Shown here piece after piece: positions 25,601-33,526 of a stretch of DNA of 64,000 nt (the stretch's first letter is position 1; every line of letters begins with the position of its first letter). The notes under the pieces were generated by a model. It was not told the DNA's origin, did not search any database, and was given only the letters and a program-made list of their open reading frames with translations. The stretch covers positions 620,001 through 684,000 of the forward strand of contig JABTUK010000001.1 of NCBI GenBank assembly GCA_015075405.1. Reading direction: 5' to 3'. This DNA is from Anaerolineales bacterium. GTDB lineage: Bacteria > Chloroflexota > Anaerolineae > 4572-78 > J111. Position numbers and translations under genes: made by a program.

Positions 25601-26643
25601 GTGGTCGGGTCGGCGGCCAGGTCGGCGGGGTAGCCGGGAAGGGTCAGGTCGGTGGTGAGGCGCAGGGCCGACTTGTCGAAGATTTGCAGCAGGTGGGCGT
25701 CAATGGTGCGGTTGGTGACGGCCAGCGTGGGGCCGAGCAGGGCCAGGTGAGGCGTACTGTAGGTGTCGTCGGTGAGGATGAAGGGGGCAGGGCTGGTCAG
25801 GGGTTGGCCGTCGCTGTTGAGGGCGCGCAGGGTGAGTTGGGCGTCGTCGCTGTCAATCACCCAAACCCGTTGAGCGGACTCATCCACCACCGTTTCGATG
25901 AGTTGGGCCGGGCCGGTGTAGCTACCCACCGGAGTCAGGGTGTCGGCGGCGAAAACGGTAAGCGAGCCGGGTTGTTTCTGGCCCAGGTAGAGGCGGTTGG
26001 CGGTGGGGTTAAGGAGGAGGGAGGATTGGAGATTAGAGATTGGGTATTGGAGATTGATAGAAGCCAATACAGCCAAGGAGACAGGGTCAACGGTCCAGAG
26101 TTGGGAAGCGTTGGCCAGGTAGAGCCGGTCAGGACCGGGGGCGAAGGCATAGATGTTGGGCAGGGTATCGGCGATGCGTCTGGTATCGAGGTCAATGATG
26201 GTCAGGGTGGTGTAGGGCGGGCTGGCATACAGGTCGCCGGTGAGGGCGTACAGACGACGGGGGTTATAAGGGTCAAGCTGCAAATCGAGCGGGCCGGGGC
26301 GGGAAGGAAAATCCAATGTCTCTGGCGCCGGCAGGTTTTCGAGTTGGATCAGGCCCGTGACCTGCTTGGTGATTAGATCAATTATGCTGACGGTGTTGCC
26401 TTCGTCCAGTTCCGCCAGGCCCTGGTTCAAGGTGTAAAGGCGCTGCCTCTGGCTGTCGAGGGCCAGTCGTTGGGGGCTGTGGCCGTTTCCGGCGGGAACA
26501 CCTAGATAGAGTTGGTCGAGGATGGTGGGAATAGCGGGGGTTGGGGGTTGGGGGTCCGGGGTCAGGGAATGAGAGTAGGCCGGGCGACTGAATAGAGCAA
26601 CAAAAGCCAAGAGTATAAGGGCGAAAGCGTATAGTTTTTTCAC
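22660..26643 (-). CDS. Very large secreted beta-propeller protein with Asp-box/BNR repeats
   Basis: A 1327-aa protein with an N-terminal signal peptide (residues 1-25, ending near AYSHS). The first 700 residues are WD/YVTN-like propeller units (RLYLxNxxxxxLxVxD). From about residue 715 on there are roughly a dozen Asp-box units of the form STDGGQTW, as in sialidase/Vps10-type propellers. No enzyme motif is seen and no C-terminal anchor. Three low-complexity repeat tracts have entered the coding region in frame, near 24537-24578, 25339-25380 and 26021-26060. It is likely an extracellular or cell-surface binding protein. Its position immediately upstream of ureF is probably coincidental. Confidence 0.85.
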   Translation of the reverse strand: MKKLYAFALILLAFVALFSRPAYSHSLTPDPQPPTPAIPTILDQLYLGVPAGNGHSPQRLALDSQRQRLYTLNQGLAELDEGNTVSIIDLITKQVTGLIQLENLPAPETLDFPSRPGPLDLQLDPYNPRRLYALTGDLYASPPYTTLTIIDLDTRRIADTLPNIYAFAPGPDRLYLANASQLWTVDPVSLAVLASINLQYPISNLQSSLLLNPTANRLYLGQKQPGSLTVFAADTLTPVGSYTGPAQLIETVVDESAQRVWVIDSDDAQLTLRALNSDGQPLTSPAPFILTDDTYSTPHLALLGPTLAVTNRTIDAHLLQIFDKSALRLTTDLTLPGYPADLAADPTTGRLYAAYADTNSYVLAVDPASDAAETIFTALLIQAAAADPETGRLYVLNNERTLQALSLTDYSEIARLDLAPELNLQRSTFNVQPSTSLSLDPTRQRLYLSGSPTQVIDTAAFTLAATLDTPGQLTPDPSSDRLYLTPPCQCRTEQCNTLILSAETLTGTATLFPPQDPMMAPCVTETTLDPQNQLLYALIFNGVAGSNSGNTFSAFEVSGPPQPVYQAGQISYYGRFALDPERQRVFTSRGRLDRSFIERFELQGQILTSTLELAAANGLLTYDPPADRLYSVNGQALQVFDGDLALLTEIALPGQFTPLTFDPQAQRLYLADANANLLIVATSGGQLEAPPPSSFSPPPSSFQLFSTPAGDYFRLDNGRLYRAEGQSWTLLGRGLPNRSINALAISPNYQSDRTLLAGLSAQGRNGGLFRSTDGGETWQPSTRGLTDLEISQIAFSPTFAQDETIFLTTPYRGLFRSSDGGDTWLALAGGYTTDPTEAQLSDLAVSPTFVQDKLALISGRTLLRSTDGGNTWADTGLPPGQIAFSPNFARDQLVLSDGRWRSTDGGQSWQPAAAGLEPNQGVRDLFFSPTFAADQTVYIVLSQEFDQPLKLQRSVDAGRTWQSLSGGLPASFELAAATILPGGELYLTDKTGQQPFVVAPQSLTWGRPTLDLSQLDLQTLAVAPDGALFVANSTAGVLKSTDGGRTWQDTNFPARADETRVAQLAVANNGTLFAATGTIIERSTDGGQSWTYLANLPAGFEVMALAVSPNFAPDGIVLAGGNYASKQMLRSADGGQTWQVVYDGATVEGASDIGAIAFSPNFASDKTAYAWLQYGGLLRSTDSGQSWALVPNDKSNAVAQTLAVSPEGWLYLGALYGGLYVSDDGGQSWLDLSANIGGDRTWSSALAFGPNNSLFLGTDIGVYRSGDGGQTWSAASTGLPLDPDLGTPQGVRALAFNQGRLYAALTKGGVFVSDDQGQSWRSAAAGP

Positions 26644-26756
26644 GGCGCTTCCTTCATGAAAGGTGGGGCGTTAAGTTGCGGCAAGTATACTTCAAAGGGG
26701 CAGGTTTTTCAATTTTATGACAGGTGGGGGGAGCACCGCATTAAACCGTGGTCTCC

Positions 26757-26878
26757 GCCGAGGGCTGGAAGCCCTCGGCTACAGCAGGTGAAAGCCGGTT
26801 CAAAACCGGCTCAATGGGCACTTTTAGCCTGCTTCAGCGGGCTTGCACCTATATTAGCCGGGCGTTTCAACGCTCGGC
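26757..26878. repeat. Cluster of four palindromes
   Basis: GCCGAGGGCT/AGCCCTCGGC (26757-26779), AGCCGGTT/AACCGGCT (26793-26811), AGCCTGCTTCAGCGGGCT (26826-26843) and GCCGGGCGTTTCAACGCTCGGC type (26857-26878) follow each other in 122 bp. The last one overlaps and supplies the end of the methyltransferase reading frame. Confidence 0.85.
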
Positions 26879-27564
26879 GGATGCTGATTGGCCCTATCCT
26901 TGAAAGGTTGAGGCCGGGCAAAAACCATAATCTGCCAGAAGAAGGTGCGGTCGGTGTGGATGAGGCGCAGGCCGCCGGCCTGCGCTACAGCGACAACCTG
27001 GGAGCGCGGGTGGAGATAGAAGCGGTATTTGCTGCGAAAGAGAGTCTGGAAGAAATCAACAACGCGGTAAGGCGGGCGACTCCACCACTCATCGCGGGGA
27101 AAGCTGAGGCAGAGGTAACGCTCCGCGTGTTCCGCGGCCGCGCCGAGCAGTTGGGCCAGGTGCGGATAACAGCAGATAACCCGATCCATAAGCACCGCAT
27201 CGGCGGGGGCGAAAGAGGCGGCGGTTTGGGCGAAATCGTGGTGGTGATACGTCACCCGGTCGCTTAAATTCAATTGGGCGGCGTTGGCTTGAGCCGCAGC
27301 CAGATAGCCCGACGAAGCATCCACGCCAAGCGCGTGGCTGGCTACCCCCTGCCGGAGCAGTTCCAGGTGCGCCCCGCCGGCTCCACAGCCGATATCCAGC
27401 ACACTGATGGGGTCACGGCAGTGGGTTAACAAATAGGCGATGAGCTTCCGAGCGCGTTTGTCCAGACCTTTTTTGAGATAGTGCTGCGCCTCTTTCCGGG
27501 CGTTGGCGGCGTCGAAGAAGTTGTCAAGGTTATTTATGTTTGAAGGGCAGCAGGGACAGGTCAT
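26854..27564 (-). CDS. Class I SAM-dependent methyltransferase
   Basis: About 236 aa from the ATG at 27564 (MTCPCCPSNINNL); the frame is open 12 codons further. Motif I is VLDIGCGAGG and the acidic post-I residue is in LGVDASSGYL. A Cys-rich start (C-P-C-C) could bind metal. Substrate unknown; the overall form resembles small-molecule methyltransferases such as those near chlorophyll or quinone genes, but nothing nearby confirms this. The last eight codons (PPSVETPG) derive from a palindromic repeat, so the C-terminus has probably been rewritten. Confidence 0.8.
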   Translation of the reverse strand: MTCPCCPSNINNLDNFFDAANARKEAQHYLKKGLDKRARKLIAYLLTHCRDPISVLDIGCGAGGAHLELLRQGVASHALGVDASSGYLAAAQANAAQLNLSDRVTYHHHDFAQTAASFAPADAVLMDRVICCYPHLAQLLGAAAEHAERYLCLSFPRDEWWSRPPYRVVDFFQTLFRSKYRFYLHPRSQVVAVAQAGGLRLIHTDRTFFWQIMVFARPQPFKDRANQHPPSVETPG

Positions 27565-27691
27565 AAGACTTTTTTTAGCAGTCAACCTCATTAATAACAA
27601 AAAGACCTACGATTCTTGTTCAATCATAGGTCTTCATTTTAACGGAGATGATGCTTTTGGTCAACGCGATTTTTACAATTGTTTCATTGTT

Positions 27692-27979
27692 TTAAGAAAC
27701 CAGCTTCACAAACTCCTGTCCTGAGTCACTCTGAACAGGGGCAGGGTTTAACTCGGCAATCTCCAACAAAAACTCAGGCGCAAAATCTGCTCCATTGGGC
27801 CACTCAATCGTCCGACTGGTTAAAAAAACTTGCTTAAACAAACTTTTATCTCGTAAAGGTTCAAAAACCTCGCCGTACAGTTCCTTTTCTAAATCCACCA
27901 CCCCTTCTGCTCCATTGTTAAATTTTAGTTTTAGCTTGTAATCTTCTAAATATTCCACTTCTATCACATGTAAAAACAT
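27692..27979 (-). CDS. DUF2442 protein, partner of the upstream DUF4160 gene
   Basis: A 95-aa protein with the DUF2442 pattern (VEYLEDYKLKLKFNNGAEGVVDLE...TIEWPNGADFAPEFL). It lies 7 bp after the DUF4160 gene on the same strand. Such pairs are widespread and mobile and have been suggested to act as toxin-antitoxin-like modules, but I know of no firm function. A second, divergent pair is at 31958-32474. Confidence 0.85.
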   Translation of the reverse strand: MFLHVIEVEYLEDYKLKLKFNNGAEGVVDLEKELYGEVFEPLRDKSLFKQVFLTSRTIEWPNGADFAPEFLLEIAELNPAPVQSDSGQEFVKLVS

Positions 27980-27986
27980 AGCTACC

Positions 27987-28244
27987 TCACGCTAATGGCT
28001 CGATTTGGCTCAATGCTTGTCGCTGTCGCGCTCTGTCCCAATTCTCCAATAATTCAGCCTGGTGTTCATCTAACCAAGTCCAAATAAGGTTAAGGGCGCG
28101 TCTTGGCATGTTTCCGGTAATTGCGCCTGTCTGGATCTCTACAGTGACTTCATAATTTTGATACTCTGCATGAAAATGAGGTGGGTTATGCTCATTGTAG
28201 TTCATGCTTATTCTAATGCCGTAAAAGGTTGATATAGTTGGCAT
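27987..28244 (-). CDS. DUF4160 protein
   Basis: An 85-aa protein with the DUF4160 features MPTISTFYGIRISMN and HNPPHFHAEY followed by a basic helix-rich end (ALNLIWTWLDEHQAELLENW). The His-rich HFHAEY segment could be catalytic or metal-binding. First gene of the two-gene unit with DUF2442. Confidence 0.85.
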   Translation of the reverse strand: MPTISTFYGIRISMNYNEHNPPHFHAEYQNYEVTVEIQTGAITGNMPRRALNLIWTWLDEHQAELLENWDRARQRQALSQIEPLA

Positions 28245-28374
28245 CCTGAAAGCTTTGGCAAAGGTATGACCGAAATACCCAATTAGAAGGAAGATTTGGA
28301 GGTGTATTATAGCACAATCCTACTTTGCGGTAAACGAGGATCGTTTTTCGTCCAGCAACCTAACCCTTTTAATT

Positions 28375-30270
28375 CTACTGATGATGCGGATACCCCAACC
28401 GCGCCAGCGACTCGGTGATTTCGTCCAGGATCACCGGATCGTCAATGGTGGCGGGCATGCGGTACTCGACGCCATCGGCTATTTTCTTCATGGTGCCGCG
28501 CAGCACTTTGCCGGAGCGGGTTTTGGGCAGCCGTTTGACCACTGTGGCCACTTTGAACGAGGCCACCGGGCCGATGCGCTCGCGGACCATGCGGATGAGT
28601 TCGTCCACAATCTCTTTTTCGGTGCGGTTGACCCCGGCTTTGAGTACGACCACCCCCAGCGGAATTTCGCCCTTTAGCTCGTCGGCCACGCCGATGACGG
28701 CGCACTCGGCTACATCCGGGTGCGAGGCCAGCACTTCTTCCATGCCTCCGGTGGAGAGGCGATGCCCGGCCACGTTAATGATGTCGTCGGTGCGGCTCAT
28801 AATCCAGAGGTAGCCGTCGTCATCCTTAAAACCGGCATCGGCGGTGGTGTAGTAGCCGGGAAAGACGCTGAGATAGGAGCGCACAAAGCCGTCGTCGTTG
28901 TTCCACAAGGTAGGCAGGCAGCTTGGCGGCAGGGGCAGCTTGATGACGATGCTGCCGATTTTATTGGGCGGCGCTTCGTGGCCGCCTTCGTCCAAAATCT
29001 GGATATTGTAGCCCGGCGCCGGCTTGCCGGCGGAACCCGGCCTGACCGGAAACAGTTCCAACCCGGCAAAGTTGGCCCCGATGGGCCAGCCGGTTTCGGT
29101 TTGCCACCAGTGGTCAATCACCGGCACGTTGAGTTTGTCCTCGGCCCAGTGGAGCGTATCCGGGTCGCAGCGCTCGCCGGCCAGGAACAGGGTACGGAAG
29201 CCGCTGAGGTCGTACTGGCCGACATACTCGCCGGTGGGGTCGTCGCGTTTGATGGCCCTAAAGGCCGTGGGGGCGGTGAACAAAACGCTAACCTTGTGCT
29301 GCGAAATCACCCGCCAGAACGCGCCGGGGTCGGGTGTGCCGACCGGCTTGCCCTCGTACAGAATGGTGGTACAGCCGTGAAAGAGCGGGGCATAAACAAT
29401 GTAGGAGTGGCCGACTACCCAGCCGACATCCGAGGCGGCCCAATAAACCTCGCCCGGCTTGACCCCGTAAATATACTCCATGCTCCACTTCAGGGCCACC
29501 AGATGCCCGCCGTTATCACGGACCACGCCTTTGGGAATGCCGGTGGTGCCGGAGGTGTAGAGGATGTAAAGCGGATCGGTGGCGGCCACCGGCACGCAGT
29601 CAACCGGCTGGGCCTGGGCCATCAATTCGGTCCAATCCAGATCTCGCCCGGCGATCAAGCCAGCCTGGGCTTGCGGGCGCTGCAAAATAATACATTTTTC
29701 CGGCACATGCGAGGCCAGCTCGATGGCCGCATCGAGCAGCGGCTTGTAGGGGATCACCCGGTTGATTTCGATGCCGCACGAGGCCGAGATCATCAGTTTG
29801 GGTTTGGCGTCGTCAATGCGGGTCGCCAGTTCGTTGGGAGCGAACCCGCCAAACACCACCGAGTGGATGGCCCCAATCCGGGCGCAGGCCAACATCGCCA
29901 CTACCGCTTCGGGAACCATGGGCATGTAGATGATGACCCGGTCGCCTTTGGTCACCCCCTGGCCGGCCAGGACCCCGGCAAAGCGAGCCACCTCATCTCG
30001 CAGCTCGCGGTAGGTGAAGCTTTTGACAGTGTTGGTCACGGGGCTGTCGTAAATGAGGGCGGGCTGGTCGGCCCGGCCATTTTCCACGTGCCGGTCGAGG
30101 GCATTGTAACAACTGTTGGTCAGGCCGCCGCTAAACCAGCGATAAAACGGGGGCCGCGAGTCGTCCAGCACTTTGTCCCACTTTTTGAACCAATGAACTG
30201 CCTCGGCCGCGTCCGCCCAGAACTCGGCCGGCTGTTCGATGGATTGTTGATATTTTTGTTGATAGCTCAT
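28375..30270 (-). CDS. prpE: Propionyl-CoA synthetase (acyl-CoA synthetase)
   Basis: AMP-forming acyl-CoA synthetase (631 aa) that activates propionate (and likely acetate) through an acyl-adenylate. It has the acetyl-CoA synthetase-type N-terminus (EFWADAAEAVHWFKKWDKVLDDS), the P-loop YTSGTTGIPKGVVRDNGG, the DHWWQTETGWP motif and the C-terminal A10 lysine in PKTRSGKVLRGTMKKIA. The start segment and RDNGGH are closer to PrpE than to AcsA. It stands alone on the minus strand with a repeat-filled gap upstream. Confidence 0.9.
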   Translation of the reverse strand: MSYQQKYQQSIEQPAEFWADAAEAVHWFKKWDKVLDDSRPPFYRWFSGGLTNSCYNALDRHVENGRADQPALIYDSPVTNTVKSFTYRELRDEVARFAGVLAGQGVTKGDRVIIYMPMVPEAVVAMLACARIGAIHSVVFGGFAPNELATRIDDAKPKLMISASCGIEINRVIPYKPLLDAAIELASHVPEKCIILQRPQAQAGLIAGRDLDWTELMAQAQPVDCVPVAATDPLYILYTSGTTGIPKGVVRDNGGHLVALKWSMEYIYGVKPGEVYWAASDVGWVVGHSYIVYAPLFHGCTTILYEGKPVGTPDPGAFWRVISQHKVSVLFTAPTAFRAIKRDDPTGEYVGQYDLSGFRTLFLAGERCDPDTLHWAEDKLNVPVIDHWWQTETGWPIGANFAGLELFPVRPGSAGKPAPGYNIQILDEGGHEAPPNKIGSIVIKLPLPPSCLPTLWNNDDGFVRSYLSVFPGYYTTADAGFKDDDGYLWIMSRTDDIINVAGHRLSTGGMEEVLASHPDVAECAVIGVADELKGEIPLGVVVLKAGVNRTEKEIVDELIRMVRERIGPVASFKVATVVKRLPKTRSGKVLRGTMKKIADGVEYRMPATIDDPVILDEITESLARLGYPHHQ

Positions 30271-30285
30271 CGTTGAACCCTCCTA

Positions 30286-30366
30286 ATGGTAGTAGGTAGT
30301 AGGTAGTAGGTAGACAGGGGATATTATGTTATTGCGACCCTGCGACCTTGCTACTTTGCTACTTTT
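30286..30366. repeat. Short tandem repeats (GGTAGTA and GCGACC/TTGCTAC words)
   Basis: 30286-30313 is GGTAGTA repeated about four times; 30336-30366 is CGACCCTGCGACCTTGCTAC-type words, the reverse strand of the GTAGCAAGG family. Together they make a loose inverted repeat upstream of prpE. Confidence 0.75.
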
Positions 30367-30488
30367 CCCCGTATCATACCATTAACAGCGGCTTCTGTCA
30401 TCCCCTTTTGGGGTGTTTTGCTACAACGTGAACCGAATGAGCGGCTTGAGGGTTTTAAATGATAAGTTTCCGCGTCCGCTTGGGTGCG

Positions 30489-30517
30489 TTGACGGGCCTG
30501 TTTATTCGTGTTAAAAT
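30489..30517 (+). promoter_or_regulatory. Sigma-70-type promoter
   Basis: TTGACG (30489-30494), 17-bp spacer, TAAAAT (30512-30517), about 100 bp before the gene at 30622. Confidence 0.7.
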
Positions 30518-30535
30518 CGGGCCGCAAATATGTGA

Positions 30536-30602
30536 AACGTGATGCGTGATACGTGAGGATTTTTGCCTGGAATCATCTCGCATCACCCATCACGTATCAT
30601 CC
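30536..30602. repeat. Inverted repeat of GTGATGCGTGATACGTGA words
   Basis: CGTGATGCGTGATACGTGA on the left is mirrored by CATCACCCATCACGTATCAT on the right. It falls in the 5' untranslated region of the gene at 30622. A similar structure is at 41858-41907. Confidence 0.8.
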
Positions 30603-30621
30603 CACAAAAAAGAGGTAATCA

Positions 30622-31758
30622 ATGACAGCACTCATCAGCCCCTTTGCCAAAGCAGACCCCACGCTGCCCATTCGTGAGGGCGCGCCGCAGATCACCCGGC
30701 CAACCAAAGAAGAAATCGAATTGTTTCCCGCCGAAGCGCAAAAATTATTAACGGATAACTGGGCCGCTCAAAAACCGCTGCTGGATGCAGGCCAATACAA
30801 TCTAAAGTGGCTGGAAGGGCGGCACATCCTTTTAGCCGGCGCGACCGGCCCCGGTTTGGGCGGCGCGCTGGAAACGGCGATTATGGGGGTCGGCACTGCG
30901 GCCAGCGTCACCGTCGTGGCCCGCGATTTGAGCCGCTCGCTGGGTTATGAAACCGGCAAGGCGATGCAGGCTCAAGCGGAAGCCGCCGGTTGGGGTCATA
31001 AATTCCACTGGCTTAACGAGGGCATGGGCATGGAAGGCAAGCCGCTGGAAAATATTCTGCAAGCCCTGAAAACAGCGGGCGCGGAACGGGTGGTTTATTT
31101 CAACACGGTTGCAGCGGCGATTTCGGGCATGCTGCCGGGCATGCCGCCGGTGTTTATCAAGGATTTCGACGAAAACGGCCTATTTCAGTGGCAGCTTACC
31201 CCACTGAGCGAAAAAGAGATCGAGATTACCAAGTTTGTCATGGGCGACATGGCCGTAAAGTTCCCGGCGGTGCTGGAAGCCAACGGCATCGAGGTGGAAG
31301 CCGCCGTTTTTGCCGACTGGCGAGGCAGCCTGGATAAAGCCAGCCGCGACCCCGGCCTGCGGGAATATGGCCGCCAGGGGGCTTACTCGACCAGCCTTTT
31401 TATGCCCAAAGATATTTTGCAGGAATACACCCGCGCCATGGTCGGCAGCGGCAAGACTGTGCTGGACATCTTCTACCCGATGATGCGCACCCGCGCCCTG
31501 CCCTTTATCCCCGGTGGGATGATGATGGCTAACCTGAACGAGACATTGATGAAAAAAGAGGGTATTCGCCGCCGGGATGTGCCGGAACTGGCCGTAGCCG
31601 CCCTGCACCGGGTCGGTCAAGCCCTGACCGAAGGCTATGACAACCCCTTCCCCCGCACCGACGATCACGATTCTCACCTGGATGAGTGGCTGTTTGAGGT
31701 TTCGGCCCGGCTGAATAACGACGAGGACAGCGACTTTTATTATAAGCGGTGGGTGTGA
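30622..31758 (+). CDS. Rossmann-fold protein of unknown specificity
   Basis: A 378-aa soluble protein. After an N-terminal 65-residue extension there is a Rossmann-like start (HILLAGATGPGLGGALETAIMGVG) with a glycine pattern similar to large SDR enzymes such as the FabV/TER enoyl reductases, followed by VTVVARD, the likely cofactor-binding second strand, and VVYFNTVAAAISGM. The later half (FIKDFDENGLFQWQLTPLSEKEIEITKFVMGDM) is not one I can assign. An enoyl-thioester reductase-like role is possible but unproven. It has its own promoter at 30489 and a strong terminator behind it. Confidence 0.65.
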   Translation: MTALISPFAKADPTLPIREGAPQITRPTKEEIELFPAEAQKLLTDNWAAQKPLLDAGQYNLKWLEGRHILLAGATGPGLGGALETAIMGVGTAASVTVVARDLSRSLGYETGKAMQAQAEAAGWGHKFHWLNEGMGMEGKPLENILQALKTAGAERVVYFNTVAAAISGMLPGMPPVFIKDFDENGLFQWQLTPLSEKEIEITKFVMGDMAVKFPAVLEANGIEVEAAVFADWRGSLDKASRDPGLREYGRQGAYSTSLFMPKDILQEYTRAMVGSGKTVLDIFYPMMRTRALPFIPGGMMMANLNETLMKKEGIRRRDVPELAVAALHRVGQALTEGYDNPFPRTDDHDSHLDEWLFEVSARLNNDEDSDFYYKRWV

Positions 31759-31777
31759 GCGGGGAGGCGAGGAAAGT

Positions 31778-31818
31778 AAAAAAATCGGCTCGACATCAAT
31801 ACGTCGAGCCGATTTTTT
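31778..31818. terminator. Bidirectional intrinsic terminator
   Basis: AAAAATCGGCTCGAC and GTCGAGCCGATTTTT flank an 8-nt loop, with A-tract before and T-tract after. It serves the plus-strand gene ending at 31758 and, in the other direction, the minus-strand DUF pair ending at 31958. Confidence 0.9.
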
Positions 31819-31957
31819 TATCTCAGACTTGACTTCTTTTGGGAGAAAAATTTAGACTCTACAATTTTGCCTTTAAGGGAACACACTTATCGTGACTACG
31901 CCAATTGGCAAAAAACTCCTCTCATTCATAATGCTCGCCGGTCATTGGTCATGTGCC

Positions 31958-32257
31958 TCAAGCTGCTTCCCAATCTACACCAGCCATTAAACCGGCGATT
32001 GACAAATCTTCATCTATTTCAGGCCAGTGTAAACTAATCCCGCCTCCACCGATTTCATATTGTTCCCGCTGTTCGGGCGTGGCTTCATGAAGCAAGGGAA
32101 ACCAAATAAGCGGAACACTTATGATCCGCCCATCGGTCAGAAAAACATGCATCATCTCACTATCAAACTTTACTGCTTGGGCTAAGGCGGTCGTAGGACG
32201 ATAAGCTCGTCGAAACTTGAACTTCGATTTAGATTGATTTTCAACCAAGATGCTCAT
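31958..32257 (-). CDS. DUF2442 protein (second pair)
   Basis: About 99 aa from the ATG at 32257. It contains the C-terminal DUF2442 hallmark FLTDGRIISVPLIWFPLLHEATPE and LHWPEIDEDLSIAGLMAG. The chosen start overlaps the DUF4160 gene by 17 bp; an alternative start at 32311 would overlap much more. The second half of the paralogous module in this window, only distantly similar to the first. Confidence 0.85.
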   Translation of the reverse strand: MSILVENQSKSKFKFRRAYRPTTALAQAVKFDSEMMHVFLTDGRIISVPLIWFPLLHEATPEQREQYEIGGGGISLHWPEIDEDLSIAGLMAGVDWEAA

Positions 32258-32474
32258 GCCATGCCTCCAATAGCTCACCATGACGTTCTCGAATAATTCG
32301 CTCGATTTCATTCAATTCATGGGCCTTGAAACCGTAATTAGAAGCCAAAGCGATTGGGTCAAGCCAAAATTTAGCTTGATCCCGATCAGCTTTGATGTGA
32401 ATATGGGCCGGTTCTTGGCCTTCGTTGCTAAAAAACACAAAACGATAGCGTCCTACTCGAAATACAGTTGGCAT
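32241..32474 (-). CDS. DUF4160 protein (second pair)
   Basis: A 77-aa protein: MPTVFRVGRYRFVFFSNEG, EPAHIHIKAD (equivalent to the His motif of the family) and ELNEIERIIRERHGELLEAW. It starts the second DUF4160-DUF2442 unit and overlaps its partner, indicating coupled translation. Confidence 0.85.
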   Translation of the reverse strand: MPTVFRVGRYRFVFFSNEGQEPAHIHIKADRDQAKFWLDPIALASNYGFKAHELNEIERIIRERHGELLEAWHEHLG

Positions 32475-32640
32475 AGAAATTAGCTCTCAATTTGAACATT
32501 TTACCCTGATTTTTTTAGTTTCATAATTTTTGTGACTAACCTCACATCCATCATACCACACCCTCGACCACTTGGACAGTCTGCGATCAGTGATTACCGC
32601 TTGGTAAACGGCGGTCGGCGGTCCTCGGTCGGCGGTCTTC

Positions 32641-33408
32641 CTACTTTGGCGGCATCCGCATGGCCCCATCCAGCCGAATGACCTCACCGTTGAGCATTTC
32701 GTTCTCGATGATATGTTTGACCAACGCCGCAAATTCGTCGGGGCGGCCCAGCCGGGGTGGAAAAGGAACCTGCTGGGCTAGCGCCTGTTGGGCCGCTTCC
32801 GGCAACCCAGCCATCATGGGGGTGCTAAAGATGCCGGGGGCAATGGTCATCACCCGGATGCCGTAGCGGGCAAATTCACGGGCCAGCGGCAGGGTCATCG
32901 CCACCACACCTCCCTTTGAAGCCGAATAGGCCGCCTGTCCAATTTGCCCGTCAAAGGCTGCCACCGAAGCGGTGTTGACGATGACCCCGCGTTCTCCGGC
33001 GGAAGTGGGTTCATTCTGGCTCATCGCCGCGGCGGCCAGGCGGATCACATTAAATGTGCCGACCAGGTTAATCTGGATCACCCGGCTGAATCGGGTCAAA
33101 TCGTGCGGGCCGTTTTTCCCCAGAACCTTCTCGGCAATGGCAATGCCGGCGCAGTTGACCGCTCCGTGCAGGCCGCCAAAGGTCTCCAGCGTCTTCTGAA
33201 CAGCAGCCTGAACACTTTCTGCTGAGGTTACATCGGTTGGCGCAAAGCGGGCTGAGGAGCCTATTTCGGCGGCCACACTTTCTCCGGCAGTCGTGTTGAC
33301 ATCGGCAATCATCACCTTCGCCCCGGACTCAACCAGCAGCCGCGCCGTCGCCGCGCCCAGGCCGGAACCTCCACCGGTGATGAAAAAGGTTTTGTCTTGA
33401 ATGTCCAT
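32641..33408 (-). CDS. SDR-family 3-hydroxyacyl-CoA dehydrogenase
   Basis: Short-chain dehydrogenase (255 aa) of the type II 3-hydroxyacyl-CoA dehydrogenase (HSD17B10-like) group. NAD-binding TGGGSGLG at about 12-19, Asp in MIADVN selecting NAD, NCAGI, and catalytic Ser-Tyr-Lys in VNTASVAAF...YSASKGG. The C-terminal [21 protein letters not shown] also matches that group. It probably oxidises 3-hydroxyacyl-CoA in beta-oxidation. Monocistronic, with a repeat-like GGCGGTC tract behind its stop. Confidence 0.88.
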   Translation of the reverse strand: MDIQDKTFFITGGGSGLGAATARLLVESGAKVMIADVNTTAGESVAAEIGSSARFAPTDVTSAESVQAAVQKTLETFGGLHGAVNCAGIAIAEKVLGKNGPHDLTRFSRVIQINLVGTFNVIRLAAAAMSQNEPTSAGERGVIVNTASVAAFDGQIGQAAYSASKGGVVAMTLPLAREFARYGIRVMTIAPGIFSTPMMAGLPEAAQQALAQQVPFPPRLGRPDEFAALVKHIIENEMLNGEVIRLDGAMRMPPK

Positions 33409-33441
33409 AGGATTTCCTCCAAAGATAACAGTTCAATCTGT

Positions 33442-33469
33442 TTGAGTTGGCTCAGAAATATGATAAAAT
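33442..33469 (+). promoter_or_regulatory. Putative promoter of rsmE
   Basis: TTGAGT (33442-33447), 16-bp spacer, extended -10 TGATAAAAT ending at 33469; 58 bp before the rsmE start. Confidence 0.5.
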
Positions 33470-33526
33470 AGGATAGTCAGTATCGGTTCAAACGCAAAGT
33501 ATGCCCCATTTTACTGAGTATTAACA

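Noticed and set aside
25435-26376. 313-codon open frame opposite the giant propeller gene
   Set aside because: Low-complexity Gly/Val-rich antisense shadow, no ribosome site.
28720-30276. 518-codon open frame opposite prpE
   Set aside because: Shadow of the prpE reading frame; Gly/Ala/Val/Arg-rich composition with no domain.
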